Source: JAWKTT01 sp041398965
GTDB lineage: Bacteria; Planctomycetota; Planctomycetia; Planctomycetales; Planctomycetaceae
Length of the DNA stretch: 64,000 bases
Reading direction: 5' to 3'
Assembly: GCA_041398965.1 (NCBI GenBank)
Contig: JAWKTT010000021.1
Coordinates: 1-64,000, forward strand
Shown: in pieces, positions 48,604 to 58,543 of the stretch
How the letters are laid out: the number at the start of each line of letters is the position of its first letter
How positions within the stretch are numbered: the first letter of the stretch is position 1
Notes under the pieces: generated by a model
Databases searched by the model: none
Seen by the model: the letters and a program-made list of their open reading frames with translations, nothing else
What the model was told of the DNA's origin: nothing
Translations under genes and position numbers: made by a program

Positions 48604-50064
48604 TCACTCTCCGGGTGGCGGTGTCTCCTCCAACCATTCGCGGCCGAGTCGTTCTGCCGCTTCAAGAAGTTGGTCGTCGTCCGCCTTCTCGAACAAAGAG
48701 AAGATCGGGCGTCCCCAGGTGGTGTCGCGCCATTGGGACTCCCTTGCATCGTGACGAATTCGTTGCAGGTCTGTCTTTCCTTCCTTCTCCATCGCTTCAT
48801 GAAGGTTCTCCCACAACGTCGCCTCGACCTTCCTCAGACTGATCGATACGGGTTGAACGGATGGGACTCGCACAGGTCGCTCTTGTTCGACGTCGCGAGT
48901 CACCGGGAACGAAGCCACAGACAAAGGCTTCGCTTGCGGCGCCGCAGGTTGTGGGGCCATCACCGGAGCAGGAGCGACTGGTGCTGTGGTCGGCGTCTTG
49001 CCCGACGGGACATGATCGATCAGCCGGAAGTCGTGCTGTCGCCGTGGCCCGCCAGTCCCCAATTCCTTCTCAATACAACCCGCGAGCTCCCGTTGCTCAT
49101 TCGGTTCGTCAATCCACGAGAGCAATGGCGACTTCCCTCGGATGTCCCAGTTCACCAACCACAACTCTTCTCCCACCGCCGGTTCGCGGTCCATCAATAG
49201 CAACGTCATGTGGGCGATGAGATCGTCTTTGGTTGTATCGTTATCCACCTGAACAGTCAGAGTCTCGTATCGCAGTGGCGCAGTCACGAGAGTTCTAGTC
49301 GTCGACTCGCCGGAAGCGGAGACCCGGACCAATGAACAACCATGCGGACCGGTGGCGTTGGCCGTCAGACCTTGCGGTGAGCCGGGATCGTGAGCAATCC
49401 CCGAGTGCAGTCGATGCGTCTGACACGACCGACCATAACCGAGCGCGAGGTAGTTCACCCCTCGATCAATTGCCTCTCGCGTGAGCGCGGCTGCGGTATG
49501 TGTTCCGCTGAGATGAAATGGTCCCTGTTCCCAACCGATGTCGCTACCCGCCGCGACAATTCCAATCTGGTATGGGGCCGAGATGTCTTGCAGCACTGCC
49601 GGTCCCTCGGCTCGCCAACGCGATTCATCTGCGTCTGCCAGAGTTGCGGGGAAGACCGAGCAGAGGTCCTTGCCTCGAGACGAGACGACGACCGGTTCAT
49701 CATCTTCGCGATCGAAAAAGGTGATCCCTTCAGGAATGTCGATCGACTTCCGCCAAACATCAGACGGGTCCAATGCTCCCGGCACGATGAAGACCGGAAT
49801 CCCTTCCCGGGACAAGCGGTCGAGTCCGTCGTGTAATTCGGACTGCACCTTGGGAGTCAGGTGTCGAGCGTCGAAGCTGTTTCCTGTGAGCAACAGAAAT
49901 TCGACATCTTCTTGAATACAGTGATCGACCACACGGCGAAAGGCGACAAACGTCGCTTCTTCAGCGAGGACGCGATCAGCACCACTCAGCGACCCCACCG
50001 CATCGATCGGCTGACCGAGTCGAAGATTTGTCGCGTGCATAAAACCAAAAGGACTCAGCTTCAT
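48604..50064 (-). CDS. YhaO/Mre11-like protein with degenerate active site
   Basis: A 486-residue relative of the SbcD/Mre11/YhaO metallophosphoesterases, by overall pattern (HATNLRLG, TGNSFD, GIPVFIVPGALD, NYLALGYGR, DPGSPQG). Every expected metal ligand is changed: the DxH of motif I is N13/R15, the GDxFD Asp is N62, GNHD is GALD (A97, L98), the next His is A171 and GHxH is GYGR (Y210, R212). Catalysis is thus unlikely. A Pro/Ala-rich linker (about 350-385) joins a C-terminal helical domain. The ATG at 50064 is preferred (GGGGGGA nine bases upstream) to the one at 50073. It lies 235 bases upstream of the YhaN-like gene, so a non-nucleolytic partner role is likely. Confidence 0.85.
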   Translation of the reverse strand: MKLSPFGFMHATNLRLGQPIDAVGSLSGADRVLAEEATFVAFRRVVDHCIQEDVEFLLLTGNSFDARHLTPKVQSELHDGLDRLSREGIPVFIVPGALDPSDVWRKSIDIPEGITFFDREDDEPVVVSSRGKDLCSVFPATLADADESRWRAEGPAVLQDISAPYQIGIVAAGSDIGWEQGPFHLSGTHTAAALTREAIDRGVNYLALGYGRSCQTHRLHSGIAHDPGSPQGLTANATGPHGCSLVRVSASGESTTRTLVTAPLRYETLTVQVDNDTTKDDLIAHMTLLLMDREPAVGEELWLVNWDIRGKSPLLSWIDEPNEQRELAGCIEKELGTGGPRRQHDFRLIDHVPSGKTPTTAPVAPAPVMAPQPAAPQAKPLSVASFPVTRDVEQERPVRVPSVQPVSISLRKVEATLWENLHEAMEKEGKTDLQRIRHDARESQWRDTTWGRPIFSLFEKADDDQLLEAAERLGREWLEETPPPGE

Positions 50065-50468
50065 GGAATCCATTCCCCCCTGCTGCGAAAGACGTTCCGT
50101 ACGTCAAAACGTTGCGGTGAGAAGCAATGTGTCTCTCACTTTGCAACAAATGCAAACGGAGTCTACAGAGAGAGGAACAACGGGGAAAGACCGATTTGGG
50201 AAGAATAGTGAGTCGCGCGAAATCCCACAGAACCGGGGGGGGAAACGCCGAACAGCAAAACCTGTACCACAACAATCTGCCCCCAAAGCCCCCGACCATG
50301 TCAGGGGGACTCCTGTGCAAGAAACACCCTCGCAAATTCCCAAGGACGCATTCCCTGGGCTTTGAGTCCCCCGATCCTCCTCCCGCAGGATGTGCTCCTA
50401 TTTCCTTATCGCCGTCTCCTTTGATAAACTCAGGCGAACATTGATTGCCGCTGGTCAAAGGAGTCACC
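50065..50468. promoter_or_regulatory. 404-base divergent intergenic region
   Basis: It separates the YhaO-like gene (minus) from the YyaL-like gene (plus) and should hold both promoters. A long G-run (near 50237) and a CCCCC/GGGGG pair (50296-50318) form a weak possible stem. No clear promoter was seen, and no gene is supported. Confidence 0.4.
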
Positions 50469-53159
50469 ATGCCTGCGTTTTTCTCTTGTCTAAGTGCGTT
50501 GTTCTTGTCGGTCTTCATCTGCCTGACGGTTGGCTGCTCCTTCGAAGACCGAGCAGCCTATTCCGACGATGAAACTGCTCCGGTTGGTTCCGCAGCACCA
50601 TTGGAAGGGGCGAGCACCGTGGCGTCTACGACGAACAGCGAGCGACCGAAGCATCCCGCCAATCGACTCGCCCGAGAGTCAAGTCCGTACCTGCTGCTTC
50701 ACGCCCACAACCCAGTCGACTGGTACCCTTGGGGCCCAGAGGCGTTCGAGAAGGCGAAGAAAGAGAATAAGCCGATCTTCTTGTCGGTCGGCTACAGCAG
50801 TTGCTTCTGGTGTCATGTGATGGAGCGCAAGGTCTTCGAGAACCCGGAGATCGCGGCCTACATGAACGAGCACTTCGTCAACGTTAAGGTTGACCGCGAG
50901 GAACGTCCCGATATCGATGATGTTTATATGACCTCTCTGCAAGTGTACTTCCAGGCGGTCGGCTCGAATCAAGGGGGAGGATGGCCGATGTCAATGTTCC
51001 TCACTCCGACGGGATTGCCGATTGCCGGGGGAACCTATTTCGGTCCCGAGGAACTCCCCGGACGTCCCGGCTTCCCCGGCGTGCTTAAGACGATCCGACA
51101 GATCTGGGCCGAACATCCGGAGGAGATCGAGAAGTCGGGCGAACTTATCGCCAGTGAGGTTCGACGCATCATGAAGCCCGGATTGTCATTGAAAGATGTG
51201 CCAATGACCCGAGCGATCGTGCGGCAGTCGGTCGATGCGATCATGGAAGCATACGATGAAACGCACGGCGGTTTCGAGTATTCGGGCGATCAAGCGGGCG
51301 GACCGAAGTTTCCCGCCCCCTCGCGACTCTCGCTACTCCAGTCAGTCATCGGGCAACCACAAACCGCACAAGTCGAGAAGGCCCTTGATCATACCATGCA
51401 ACGTATGTCCGACGGCGGCCTCTACGATCATCTGGGAGGGGGATTCCATCGTTATAGTGTCGATCGGGAATGGCTCGTCCCTCACTTTGAGAAGATGCTT
51501 TACGACAACGCTCAGTTGGCAGACCTCTACACCGCCGCGTTTCGTCGAACGAGTCGCCAGTCCGATCGACTCGTTGCCGAGGGGGTGTTTGACTTCGTAC
51601 TTCGCGAAATGACCGGTCCTGAAGGGGGCTTTCATTCGGCCCTGGATGCCGAGACCGACGGAGTCGAAGGGGCGTACTATGTCTGGAGTCCCGAAGAAGT
51701 GAATCAGGTGTTAGGGGAGAAAGAGGCTCGACTGTTCAAGAGTGCCTACGGACTCACGCTGCCCGAGTTCTTCGAACACGGTTACGTCTTGCATCTCCCG
51801 GTCCCTCTTGCCCAGGTGGCTCAAGAGTTGCAGATGCCTGAAGCCGAACTCAAGCAGAGCCTGTCCGAGTCTCGCGTCAAGCTGCTGAAGACTCGCAATC
51901 AACGGGCTCCGTTACTGAAGGATGACAAAGTTCTTGCCAGTTGGAATGGGCTGATGATTCGTGCCCTTGCTCATGGCAGCAGGACGCTGAACCGTCCCGA
52001 TTACCTTGCAGCCGCAGAGAAGGGGGCGATGTTTGTCGCTCGAGAGATGCGAGACGAACAAGGTCATCTGCATCGCACCTGGCGAGGCGGAAAGTCGAAA
52101 CTCAATGCATATCTCGACGATTACGCCTTTCTGACGGAGGGGATGCTAGCCCTTTATGAAGTGACTCAAGACCCGAAGTGGCTCAACGCATCGCGCCGAT
52201 TGATGGACTTGCAGATCGAACTTTTCTGGGACCCACAGGACAAAGGATTCTTCTTTACCTCACATCAGCATGAAGCACTGCTCGCCAGAACGAAAACCGC
52301 TTACGATGCCGTGCTCCCTTCGGGGAATAGCGTCAGCGTGCGGAATCTTGTCCGACTGGCGGTCATCACCGAAGACCCCCGCTATCGAGATTACGCTCGC
52401 GACACTTTGCAACTCTTTCTCCCGAAGATGGAGCAGTCCCCCGGTAGCATGTCGTACATGACACTCGGTTTGCAGGACTACATCGACGCCTTTGGAGAGA
52501 GCCTCCCTGTCGCATCAGTGATTGGCGGCCTTGTCGCTGAAGGGACAACAATCGGGGGGGGAGCAACTCCCGGAACGACATTGACCGCAACCACTCCCAC
52601 GGAAACCGCAACCACTCCTGCCGTCGCGACTGAGGAACAGCCACTCGTCGTACTTGTGGAGCATCCGATCGACAAAGATGGAAAGCACAAAGCGACCGTA
52701 CGAGTGTACCTGGCAAGTGACCAACTTGTCGCCGGAAAGCCGACAGCAGTCGCAGTCGTCGTCGACATCCTCAAGCCTTGGCACATGAACGCCAACAACC
52801 CGAAAGCGAAAGGGGTCGTCGGTTCGGTCCTCTCCGTTAAGGGGGAATTGATGACCGAACTCGTCAACCCGAAGTACCCTGAAGGACACGAATTCTCCGT
52901 CGAAGGTTTCGACGAAAAGGTGGCGGTCTATGAGGGGCAAGTGGTCCTGTACGGAGAACTCACCCCTCCTGCCGACGCTGCCGGCAAGACCGAGGCGTTG
53001 ACCATTTCTTTGAGATACCAAGCGTGCAACGACAAGACGTGTACTTTCCCTCAGACGATGAAGATGGCCGTCAGCGTCCCTATCGCCGCCACTGGCGAAA
53101 CTCCCCGCCCGATCAACCAACAACTCTTCGGCAAAGAAGACGGCACCGCCGAGAAGTAA
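50469..53159 (+). CDS. YyaL-like thioredoxin-fold protein fused to DsbD-N domain
   Basis: An 896-residue lipoprotein-like protein (lipobox-type Cys23, LTVGC). After a linker, the DUF255/YyaL (SSP411) thioredoxin-like domain starts at about 65: [21 protein letters not shown], with CFWC at 112-115 as the CxxC-like redox site. An alpha/alpha barrel follows to about 690 ([17 protein letters not shown]). The last 180 residues resemble the N-terminal domain of DsbD ([11 protein letters not shown] and YQACNDKTC), a periplasmic thiol relay. The fusion suggests a periplasmic redox or protein-quality role. AAAGGAG six bases before the ATG at 50469 fixes the start. Confidence 0.85.
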   Translation: MPAFFSCLSALFLSVFICLTVGCSFEDRAAYSDDETAPVGSAAPLEGASTVASTTNSERPKHPANRLARESSPYLLLHAHNPVDWYPWGPEAFEKAKKENKPIFLSVGYSSCFWCHVMERKVFENPEIAAYMNEHFVNVKVDREERPDIDDVYMTSLQVYFQAVGSNQGGGWPMSMFLTPTGLPIAGGTYFGPEELPGRPGFPGVLKTIRQIWAEHPEEIEKSGELIASEVRRIMKPGLSLKDVPMTRAIVRQSVDAIMEAYDETHGGFEYSGDQAGGPKFPAPSRLSLLQSVIGQPQTAQVEKALDHTMQRMSDGGLYDHLGGGFHRYSVDREWLVPHFEKMLYDNAQLADLYTAAFRRTSRQSDRLVAEGVFDFVLREMTGPEGGFHSALDAETDGVEGAYYVWSPEEVNQVLGEKEARLFKSAYGLTLPEFFEHGYVLHLPVPLAQVAQELQMPEAELKQSLSESRVKLLKTRNQRAPLLKDDKVLASWNGLMIRALAHGSRTLNRPDYLAAAEKGAMFVAREMRDEQGHLHRTWRGGKSKLNAYLDDYAFLTEGMLALYEVTQDPKWLNASRRLMDLQIELFWDPQDKGFFFTSHQHEALLARTKTAYDAVLPSGNSVSVRNLVRLAVITEDPRYRDYARDTLQLFLPKMEQSPGSMSYMTLGLQDYIDAFGESLPVASVIGGLVAEGTTIGGGATPGTTLTATTPTETATTPAVATEEQPLVVLVEHPIDKDGKHKATVRVYLASDQLVAGKPTAVAVVVDILKPWHMNANNPKAKGVVGSVLSVKGELMTELVNPKYPEGHEFSVEGFDEKVAVYEGQVVLYGELTPPADAAGKTEALTISLRYQACNDKTCTFPQTMKMAVSVPIAATGETPRPINQQLFGKEDGTAEK

Positions 53160-53231
53160 GACCGCGCAGTATCCAGAGGGTGAAGCTGGTTTTCAGGATG
53201 ACAACAACGGACATCCTGGTCTCTTAGCAGA

Positions 53232-53297
53232 CTGTGAAAAAGCGATCCCGAATCAGCTTTTCCAAGCTGACTCGAGCAACTTGCACGCTTTTTCCAG
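53232..53297. repeat. Short imperfect inverted repeat between convergent genes
   Basis: CTGTGAAAAAGCG at 53232-53244 and the complement of CGCTTTTTCCAG at 53286-53297 match apart from one base. A smaller CAGCTT/AAGCTG hairpin lies inside (53254-53269). The arrangement could be a terminator for the convergent genes or a small mobile remnant; evidence is weak. Confidence 0.35.
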
Positions 53298-53333
53298 ACA
53301 TCAAACGGCAACAGAACAGGCTGGAGAGCCTCG

Positions 53334-55082
53334 CTACCTTGAGGGTTGAGGTGCGGGCGGGAGTTGATACAAGGCGGCGAGTTGAACGTTGTCGCGACGG
53401 ACTTCGGCGAGGAGGGTCGCGCCGCGAGGGCTCGGTTCTAACGAGGCCCACGGGTCGGCATGTCGGCGGAAGACAAGGACGTACTGCATCCGGGGGAGCT
53501 TTGCTGGGTCGTTGCTATCGTACGAGTCCAGTTGTAAGCGGTGCTTGCTGAGTGTCGGCGAAAGGAGTTGCAGATCGGTGCGATTTGCAGGGTGAAGCAC
53601 CGGAGCGACATAAATCGTCGCACCCTCGGGAACTTTGTCCGCTACCTCCTGTAAGAGATCACGGGTAATGCTGTCCCGCCAGTAGGTCGCTTCAAACCCT
53701 AGCGAAGCCGCTCCACTTGGCCCACCAATCAGCCCGTTGTAGTAGGAGAGCTGGCAGGGATGCGTCAATGTGCTGCCAAGTCCTTGACACAAGAAGAGAG
53801 CAACAATCGCCCAGCTTGCCTTCTGCGAATTGACGAAAAAGTTAGGCCAACGCTGGCAGAGGATCTCTCGCAACGTGGCCGCCCCGAGGCCGATGAAGAT
53901 CGCCCAGAGTGGAAACACCGGCAAGAACAGACGCACGCCATCGTAGACGGTGATCCCCGGAACTGCGAAGAAGCCGAGTGGGAACAGGATATTGGCCAGA
54001 ATAAGGACGAGTCTGGGGTCGATGCCGTCTGAATGACTTGCGACCTTCTGTGATGGTTGGTCAGCCGTCTTCAAGGTTGTCCGATGGCGTTGCCAGCAGG
54101 TCCATAATGCCCACCCCCCAAGAAATTGCAAACCGAGTGGGACAGTCACGAGAAACATGAAAATCGAGTAGTGCCAGGGGACCTCTTTGTCTTGCCATTG
54201 CTGACCGAAATAATAGCAGTGAAGCGGGATGCGGTCGGTGGATCGTCCGAGGTAGGTCAGCAGGTTGGCGACCAGATCGTCCCACAACCAAGGCCAGCCG
54301 ATGATGAAGACTGCGACCCCCGTCAGCCCGAACAGGACCGCCATCGCCAATCCACGCCAGCGCCATTGCCAGATGAGCCACACCCCGATTGGAATGGGGA
54401 GCAGGATTGCTTGGATCTTCGTCAACAGGGCGAGACCGAGACAGACTCCCACAAGGAGGACCGCTCGCCACCGTGGAGGTGGCGGGGCTTGAACTTCCCC
54501 TCGACGCGAAAGATACGAAGCCGCTGCCAGGATGGTGAGAGTACAGGCGAATCCGACAAACGTTTCGAGTGAAGCAAGATGAGCATGACCGAAAAGACGC
54601 GGCATCAAAGGGAGTGATCCAGCGGCGATGTTCCCGGCGAAAGCACCATACCAGCGTGTGGTGACGACGCCGACTAACCATACCGTCAGGGCAAAGAGGG
54701 TCGCCGCAGAGACTCGTGCTGCGTACAAGGAGATGCCGACCGGTCTCCCAGAAGGGCCAGTCGCGACATGGCTTGCCGGAGCAACCGCCTGAACGACGTC
54801 GTGCGCAATGCCGATGGCGAGTCGTCCGAGTGGGGGGTGATCGGGGTTGTAGTTTGGTTGTTGAAAGGCACGCCGGGCTCCGGCTGGGGTCCAGAGGAGC
54901 GGTCCTTCGTCGAGGAGGACGCGCCAATGGTAGATGCCCATTTCGACGTTGAAGACTTCGTCGAGCGTGAGTCCGGGTCCGTCAGGGAGAGCGGGGCGTT
55001 CGCCGACGCCATCCAGCGTGAGAAGCAGCAGTCCCCAGGTGGCGATTGCGATCAGCAGCGGTCCGCAAACGAGTTGACGCAT
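53334..55082 (-). CDS. GT39/ArnT-like membrane glycosyltransferase
   Basis: A 582-residue polytopic glycosyltransferase of the PMT/ArnT (GT39/83) superfamily, which moves sugars from polyprenyl phosphate to proteins or lipids on the outer face of the inner membrane. The first loop carries LDEVFNVEMG, with an Asp-Glu pair typical of GT-C enzymes, and NPDHPPLGRLA. About ten or more hydrophobic segments follow, then a soluble C-terminal domain (from about 460). The ATG at 55082 is chosen over TTG at 55103. Acceptor and donor are unknown. A strong hairpin lies just upstream of the gene. Confidence 0.85.
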   Translation of the reverse strand: MRQLVCGPLLIAIATWGLLLLTLDGVGERPALPDGPGLTLDEVFNVEMGIYHWRVLLDEGPLLWTPAGARRAFQQPNYNPDHPPLGRLAIGIAHDVVQAVAPASHVATGPSGRPVGISLYAARVSAATLFALTVWLVGVVTTRWYGAFAGNIAAGSLPLMPRLFGHAHLASLETFVGFACTLTILAAASYLSRRGEVQAPPPPRWRAVLLVGVCLGLALLTKIQAILLPIPIGVWLIWQWRWRGLAMAVLFGLTGVAVFIIGWPWLWDDLVANLLTYLGRSTDRIPLHCYYFGQQWQDKEVPWHYSIFMFLVTVPLGLQFLGGWALWTCWQRHRTTLKTADQPSQKVASHSDGIDPRLVLILANILFPLGFFAVPGITVYDGVRLFLPVFPLWAIFIGLGAATLREILCQRWPNFFVNSQKASWAIVALFLCQGLGSTLTHPCQLSYYNGLIGGPSGAASLGFEATYWRDSITRDLLQEVADKVPEGATIYVAPVLHPANRTDLQLLSPTLSKHRLQLDSYDSNDPAKLPRMQYVLVFRRHADPWASLEPSPRGATLLAEVRRDNVQLAALYQLPPAPQPSR

Positions 55083-55485
55083 GAGAGTTTGTTCGTCGCG
55101 CAAAAGAAAAGGCCGAAGCGAACCCGCGGGAGGTGTCGCTTCGGCCGATTTTATCGAGCCGTTGATCCGCGATTCTGGTCGAAAGAGGTTGTCATTCGGC
55201 CGATGGCGTTCCGAGTGATGAAGTGAGAATCGAAGGTGACGGATGGGAAGCGATCTGCATCAGTCGGTGTCCGCAGCGCGGGTTATTCGAGCGGTTGAGG
55301 TGGACAAAGCAACTGCCTTTTCTCACCGTGCTCGACAAAGGCTGAACAATTCGCAGCGCATCATGTCGGTTGTCGAAAATTCTCTTCAGGCTCGCCTGGC
55401 CACCACGATCGCATCCCTGAGTTCGTTGGAGTCGTGTGACGCCTGGAATCGGAGAACACGGCCGCTCCAGTTGGAGCTTCGAACT
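55083..55485. other. 403-base gap with terminator hairpin
   Basis: It contains the bidirectional hairpin at 55111-55146. The rest has no supported gene; the 128-codon plus-strand frame at 55243-55629 runs antisense into the HTH-receiver gene and is probably spurious. Confidence 0.4.
55111..55146. terminator. Bidirectional terminator-like hairpin
   Basis: GGCCGAAGCGA and TCGCTTCGGCC form a perfect 11-base stem with a 14-base loop. On the minus strand it is followed by TTTTCTTTT; on the plus strand by GATTTTAT. It sits between the HTH-receiver gene and the GT39 gene on the minus strand, so it could end the first or attenuate the second. Confidence 0.75.
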
Positions 55486-56058
55486 CTAGGCGAGCTGCTT
55501 CTTGCGGCTCACCAGTGTTCGGATTCGTTCCGCGAGCAAGTTCGCATCGAACGGCTTGCGGAAAGTTTCCGAGAACAACGTTCTGTCGAAACCGCTGGCG
55601 TTATCATCGTCGCTCAGCAGACCGACTAGAACGGTGTCCGTGTAATCGGCATTTCGCCGGAGGTTCTGGGCAATCATCAGTGCTTCGTTGCGTCCCATAG
55701 CGAAGTCGATGACGACGCAATCGGGGTGCAACGATTCAGCCTGAATCCCTGCTTCGAAACCACTTGCCGCGATCTCAATCTTAAAGTCCTCCGCAGGAAC
55801 CGCCTCTTGAAGATTCCCAAGCACGTGGCTGTCGATGCCGACGAGGAGCAGCTTGCCCATCGCTTCATCTTCCAGCTCTCCCAGCGGCATTCCATGCTCC
55901 TTGAGGAAGCGAATGAGATGCTCACGGGGAATTCTACGGTCTTGGGATCCGGGGATGCGATACCCGCGAAGTCTGCCAGAATCGAACCACTTTGATACGG
56001 TTCTTGGCGCGACTTTACAGATCTTGGCAACTTGACCAGTTGTAAAGATCGTCCTCAT
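55486..56058 (-). CDS. Excisionase/MerR-type HTH fused to receiver domain
   Basis: A 190-residue DNA-binding regulator. Residues 1-55 are an excisionase/MerR-like winged HTH (TTGQVAKICKVAPRTVSKWFDSGRLRG type; key turn at 7-30). From about 68 to 190 a receiver-like domain follows: phosphoacceptor Asp118 (CVVIDFAMG) and Lys168 (FRKPFD) are present, but only a single Asp (D76) occupies the usual acidic pair, so it may be partly degenerate. The HTH lies N-terminal to the receiver, opposite to typical response regulators. No kinase is adjacent. The ATG at 56058 starts directly at the HTH. Confidence 0.85.
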   Translation of the reverse strand: MRTIFTTGQVAKICKVAPRTVSKWFDSGRLRGYRIPGSQDRRIPREHLIRFLKEHGMPLGELEDEAMGKLLLVGIDSHVLGNLQEAVPAEDFKIEIAASGFEAGIQAESLHPDCVVIDFAMGRNEALMIAQNLRRNADYTDTVLVGLLSDDDNASGFDRTLFSETFRKPFDANLLAERIRTLVSRKKQLA

Positions 56059-56923
56059 TGCGGGCTCTCCAAAGCTTCATCGTTATTAGTCAGAGGGACG
56101 GATTCTTCCGGGAGAACAGGTCGTGGTCACGAAGATTGGCTGTTACACCGGGTCTCTGGGTCGAAACCTTCGTGATCGCGCTGACTGCCTTCTCTGGGTC
56201 CGGTTGAGAAACCTGTTTTAACGACGCGAACTGTTCATCAGTCTCGCTCGTTAACCGCCGTCAGAGGGTCCGACAGCGCCCACCGTTTCGCAAATTCTCA
56301 TGGATGTCATCTTGACTCCATGCGAATTCACTCAAGGGAGAGGTAGCAATGCAGAACGTTCGTACCTCGTGTACGTCACGTACTGCAATCTCTTGAGCAT
56401 CCCTGCCCCCCTGTACCCGATTTGCATCTCTGGACCCGGTCGCATCGCACAACCGGTCGGAATCGCATTCCAAGTCAAGACATAACAAACCGTCTGACAA
56501 GTAATTTCGGTCATTCTGCCCCGGTGTCTTGAGGAGGATTAGCGCGAAAGATGCACGAACTTCCGTTATGTCACCAAATCCCTCTTGACGCAATGTGCTC
56601 GACCTCCCGACTCGTCCGGTTACGAAAACACCCCGCCTGCCACCACACGATTCCTCCTTCTGACACCAGTGCCGGGGAATGAACTCTTGGTGAAATCGTC
56701 GGCCTGCTCCGCCTGAACCGGAGATGACGCAGATTTCGCAGATGTTTAACAAAGAACGTCGGCCAACCCGGCAGTTTGCATGAGTCGGTAGTATTCCGTA
56801 TGGGGTATGCGTCGTGCAGACCCCCGAACCCATGGGCGGCGAGCGACTTGCTCCTCAATCGATGCCGGAACCTGCGATTGTGATTGGCCGGACACTTGTT
56901 TCAATGTGTGTCTTGTCGATGGT
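56059..56923. other. 865-base region without a supported gene
   Basis: The largest gap in the window. A 190-codon frame on the minus strand (56261-56833) and overlapping frames have no recognisable motif, low hydrophobic pattern and odd composition, so they are not called. GACGCAGATTTCGCAGAT near 56726 and GTACCTCGTGTACGTCACGTAC near 56362 are short repeated or palindromic stretches. The stretch may hold regulatory elements or a decayed gene. Confidence 0.4.
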
Positions 56924-58543
56924 TCACTTCCCTTTCGGCTTCGGGATAGCACCGATGGATTTTGCCCACTGTTGCCAAGCGTCTCGCATCTCGTTGACCC
57001 GAGCAGGGTGCGTCTTCGCGAGATTGTGCTCCTCAATGCGATCTTTGGACAAGTCGTACAGTTCCCAAGACGACTTGGCTCCCAGTCGGACGAGTTTCCA
57101 GTCCCCCTCGCGAATGGCCGCGTTTCCTTCATGCTCCCAGAACAGCGGGCGATTGGCGAGCGGCTTGTTGTCAAAGGCGGGCAGCAAGCTCACCCCGGCT
57201 GGGGGAGCAATCGGCCTTCCCTGCCACTCTTTCGGATATTCTGCCCCAGCCACCTCGGTCAACGTTGTCATGATGTCGATGACATGGCAGACCTGATGCC
57301 GAACTCCGCCAGGGTCGGCCACATTCCCTGGCCAGCGGACCAACAGCGGGGTCGAGATGCCCCCTTCGTGGTTCTCCCGTTTGAAGCGTCGAAACGGAGT
57401 ATTCGAAAGGTTTGCCCACGACTCCCCGTAGAAAACGTTCGAGTCAGCGTCACCGGGATTCTCGCCGTCCAAACGTCCCTGAGGCGATCCTTCGGCGGTT
57501 CCGCCGTTGTCACTCATGAACAGAATCAGCGTGTTCTCCAAAACCCCACGCTTTTCCAGGCCCGAAATCAGGTTCCCAATCGAGCGGTCCAGGCGATCCA
57601 TGACTGCGGCATAAATCGCCATCAAATGGTCAAAGCGGTCCTGCTGATCAGGGGTGAGCGACTCCCAAGCGGCAACTGCGTCTGAGCGGTCCGAGAGTTC
57701 GAGGTCCGGCGGGATCAATCCCGACGCGAGTTGTCGTTTGTGCCGGGCGGCTCGCAGCGTGTCCCACCCTGCCTGATAGCGACCTCGAAATTTCGCGATA
57801 TCAGCCGGGTCGGCCTGTAGGGGAAAATGAGGTGCGTTATGAGCGACGTAGAGGAAGAAAGGCTGTTTTTTCTCGAGTGCCTCATCGACGAACTCCAGGC
57901 CATTCTCGGTCCAGGCATCAGTCGTGTACCATCCCGCTGGGGGTGGCTGTTTCGAGGTGTAAATCTTCTCGTTGTTCTTCGCAATCGATCGGCCCTGTTT
58001 CACTCGAAAGTAGAACCCCCCACCTTCTGGGACCCCATAGAAACGGTCGAATCCTCGTTGCAGTGGCCACATTGACAGGTCGCTGTTTCCGACATGCCAC
58101 TTCCCCGTCGCGGCAGTGAAGTAACCTGCCGGCTTCAACACCTCGGCCAATGTGACACAGTCCCGGTTGAGGTATCCGCGATAGGCCGGGAAATCGGAGC
58201 CAGCGTCGTCGGTCATATGCCCGACACCCGCTCGATGGGAGTATTGACCGGTCAACAGCGAGGCACGTGTCGGGCAACAACGGCCTGTGTTGTAGAACTG
58301 GCTGAATCGCAGCCCCTCCCGGGCGAGTCGGTCAATGTTGGGGGTTGGAATCTCGCTGCCATAACAGGAAATGTCGGACCATCCCATGTCGTCGACTAGA
58401 ATCACCACGATATTCGGCTTTGACGCCTGCGGCTTTACGGTGTCTTCGGCAGCTTTGACGACCGGAAACAGGACTGATTGAGCAGCGAAAAATAGTCCGA
58501 ACAGGCAGGTTGCGAACCAGGAATAGCGAGTCGGCATCTTCAC
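56924..58543 (-). CDS. Secreted S1-family arylsulfatase
   Basis: A 539-residue secreted sulfatase with a signal peptide (about 1-31). The formylglycine precursor is Cys89 in CCPTR (89-93), fitting CxPxR. Metal ligands DD at 51-52 (VILVDDMGWSDISCYGSE) and LFMSDNGGTAEG are intact. The remaining features (HNAPHFPLQADP, GGISTPLLVRWPG) are standard for planctomycete arylsulfatase A-like enzymes. It is 25 kb away from the sulfatase pair and stands alone, divergent from purF. It should hydrolyse sulfate esters in the periplasm or outside the cell; the glycan is unknown. Confidence 0.93.
   Translation of the reverse strand: MKMPTRYSWFATCLFGLFFAAQSVLFPVVKAAEDTVKPQASKPNIVVILVDDMGWSDISCYGSEIPTPNIDRLAREGLRFSQFYNTGRCCPTRASLLTGQYSHRAGVGHMTDDAGSDFPAYRGYLNRDCVTLAEVLKPAGYFTAATGKWHVGNSDLSMWPLQRGFDRFYGVPEGGGFYFRVKQGRSIAKNNEKIYTSKQPPPAGWYTTDAWTENGLEFVDEALEKKQPFFLYVAHNAPHFPLQADPADIAKFRGRYQAGWDTLRAARHKRQLASGLIPPDLELSDRSDAVAAWESLTPDQQDRFDHLMAIYAAVMDRLDRSIGNLISGLEKRGVLENTLILFMSDNGGTAEGSPQGRLDGENPGDADSNVFYGESWANLSNTPFRRFKRENHEGGISTPLLVRWPGNVADPGGVRHQVCHVIDIMTTLTEVAGAEYPKEWQGRPIAPPAGVSLLPAFDNKPLANRPLFWEHEGNAAIREGDWKLVRLGAKSSWELYDLSKDRIEEHNLAKTHPARVNEMRDAWQQWAKSIGAIPKPKGK

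Noticed and set aside
48604..50064. Sequencing error as the reason for the lost nuclease motifs
   Set aside because: The frame is intact over 486 codons and the substitutions are spread over five separate motifs, which single errors would not explain.
55243..55629. 128-codon frame on the plus strand
   Set aside because: It runs antisense into the well-supported HTH-receiver gene and has no family motif.
56261..56833. 190-codon frame on the minus strand
   Set aside because: Odd composition, no motif, and overlapped by other frames of similar length; not enough to call a gene.
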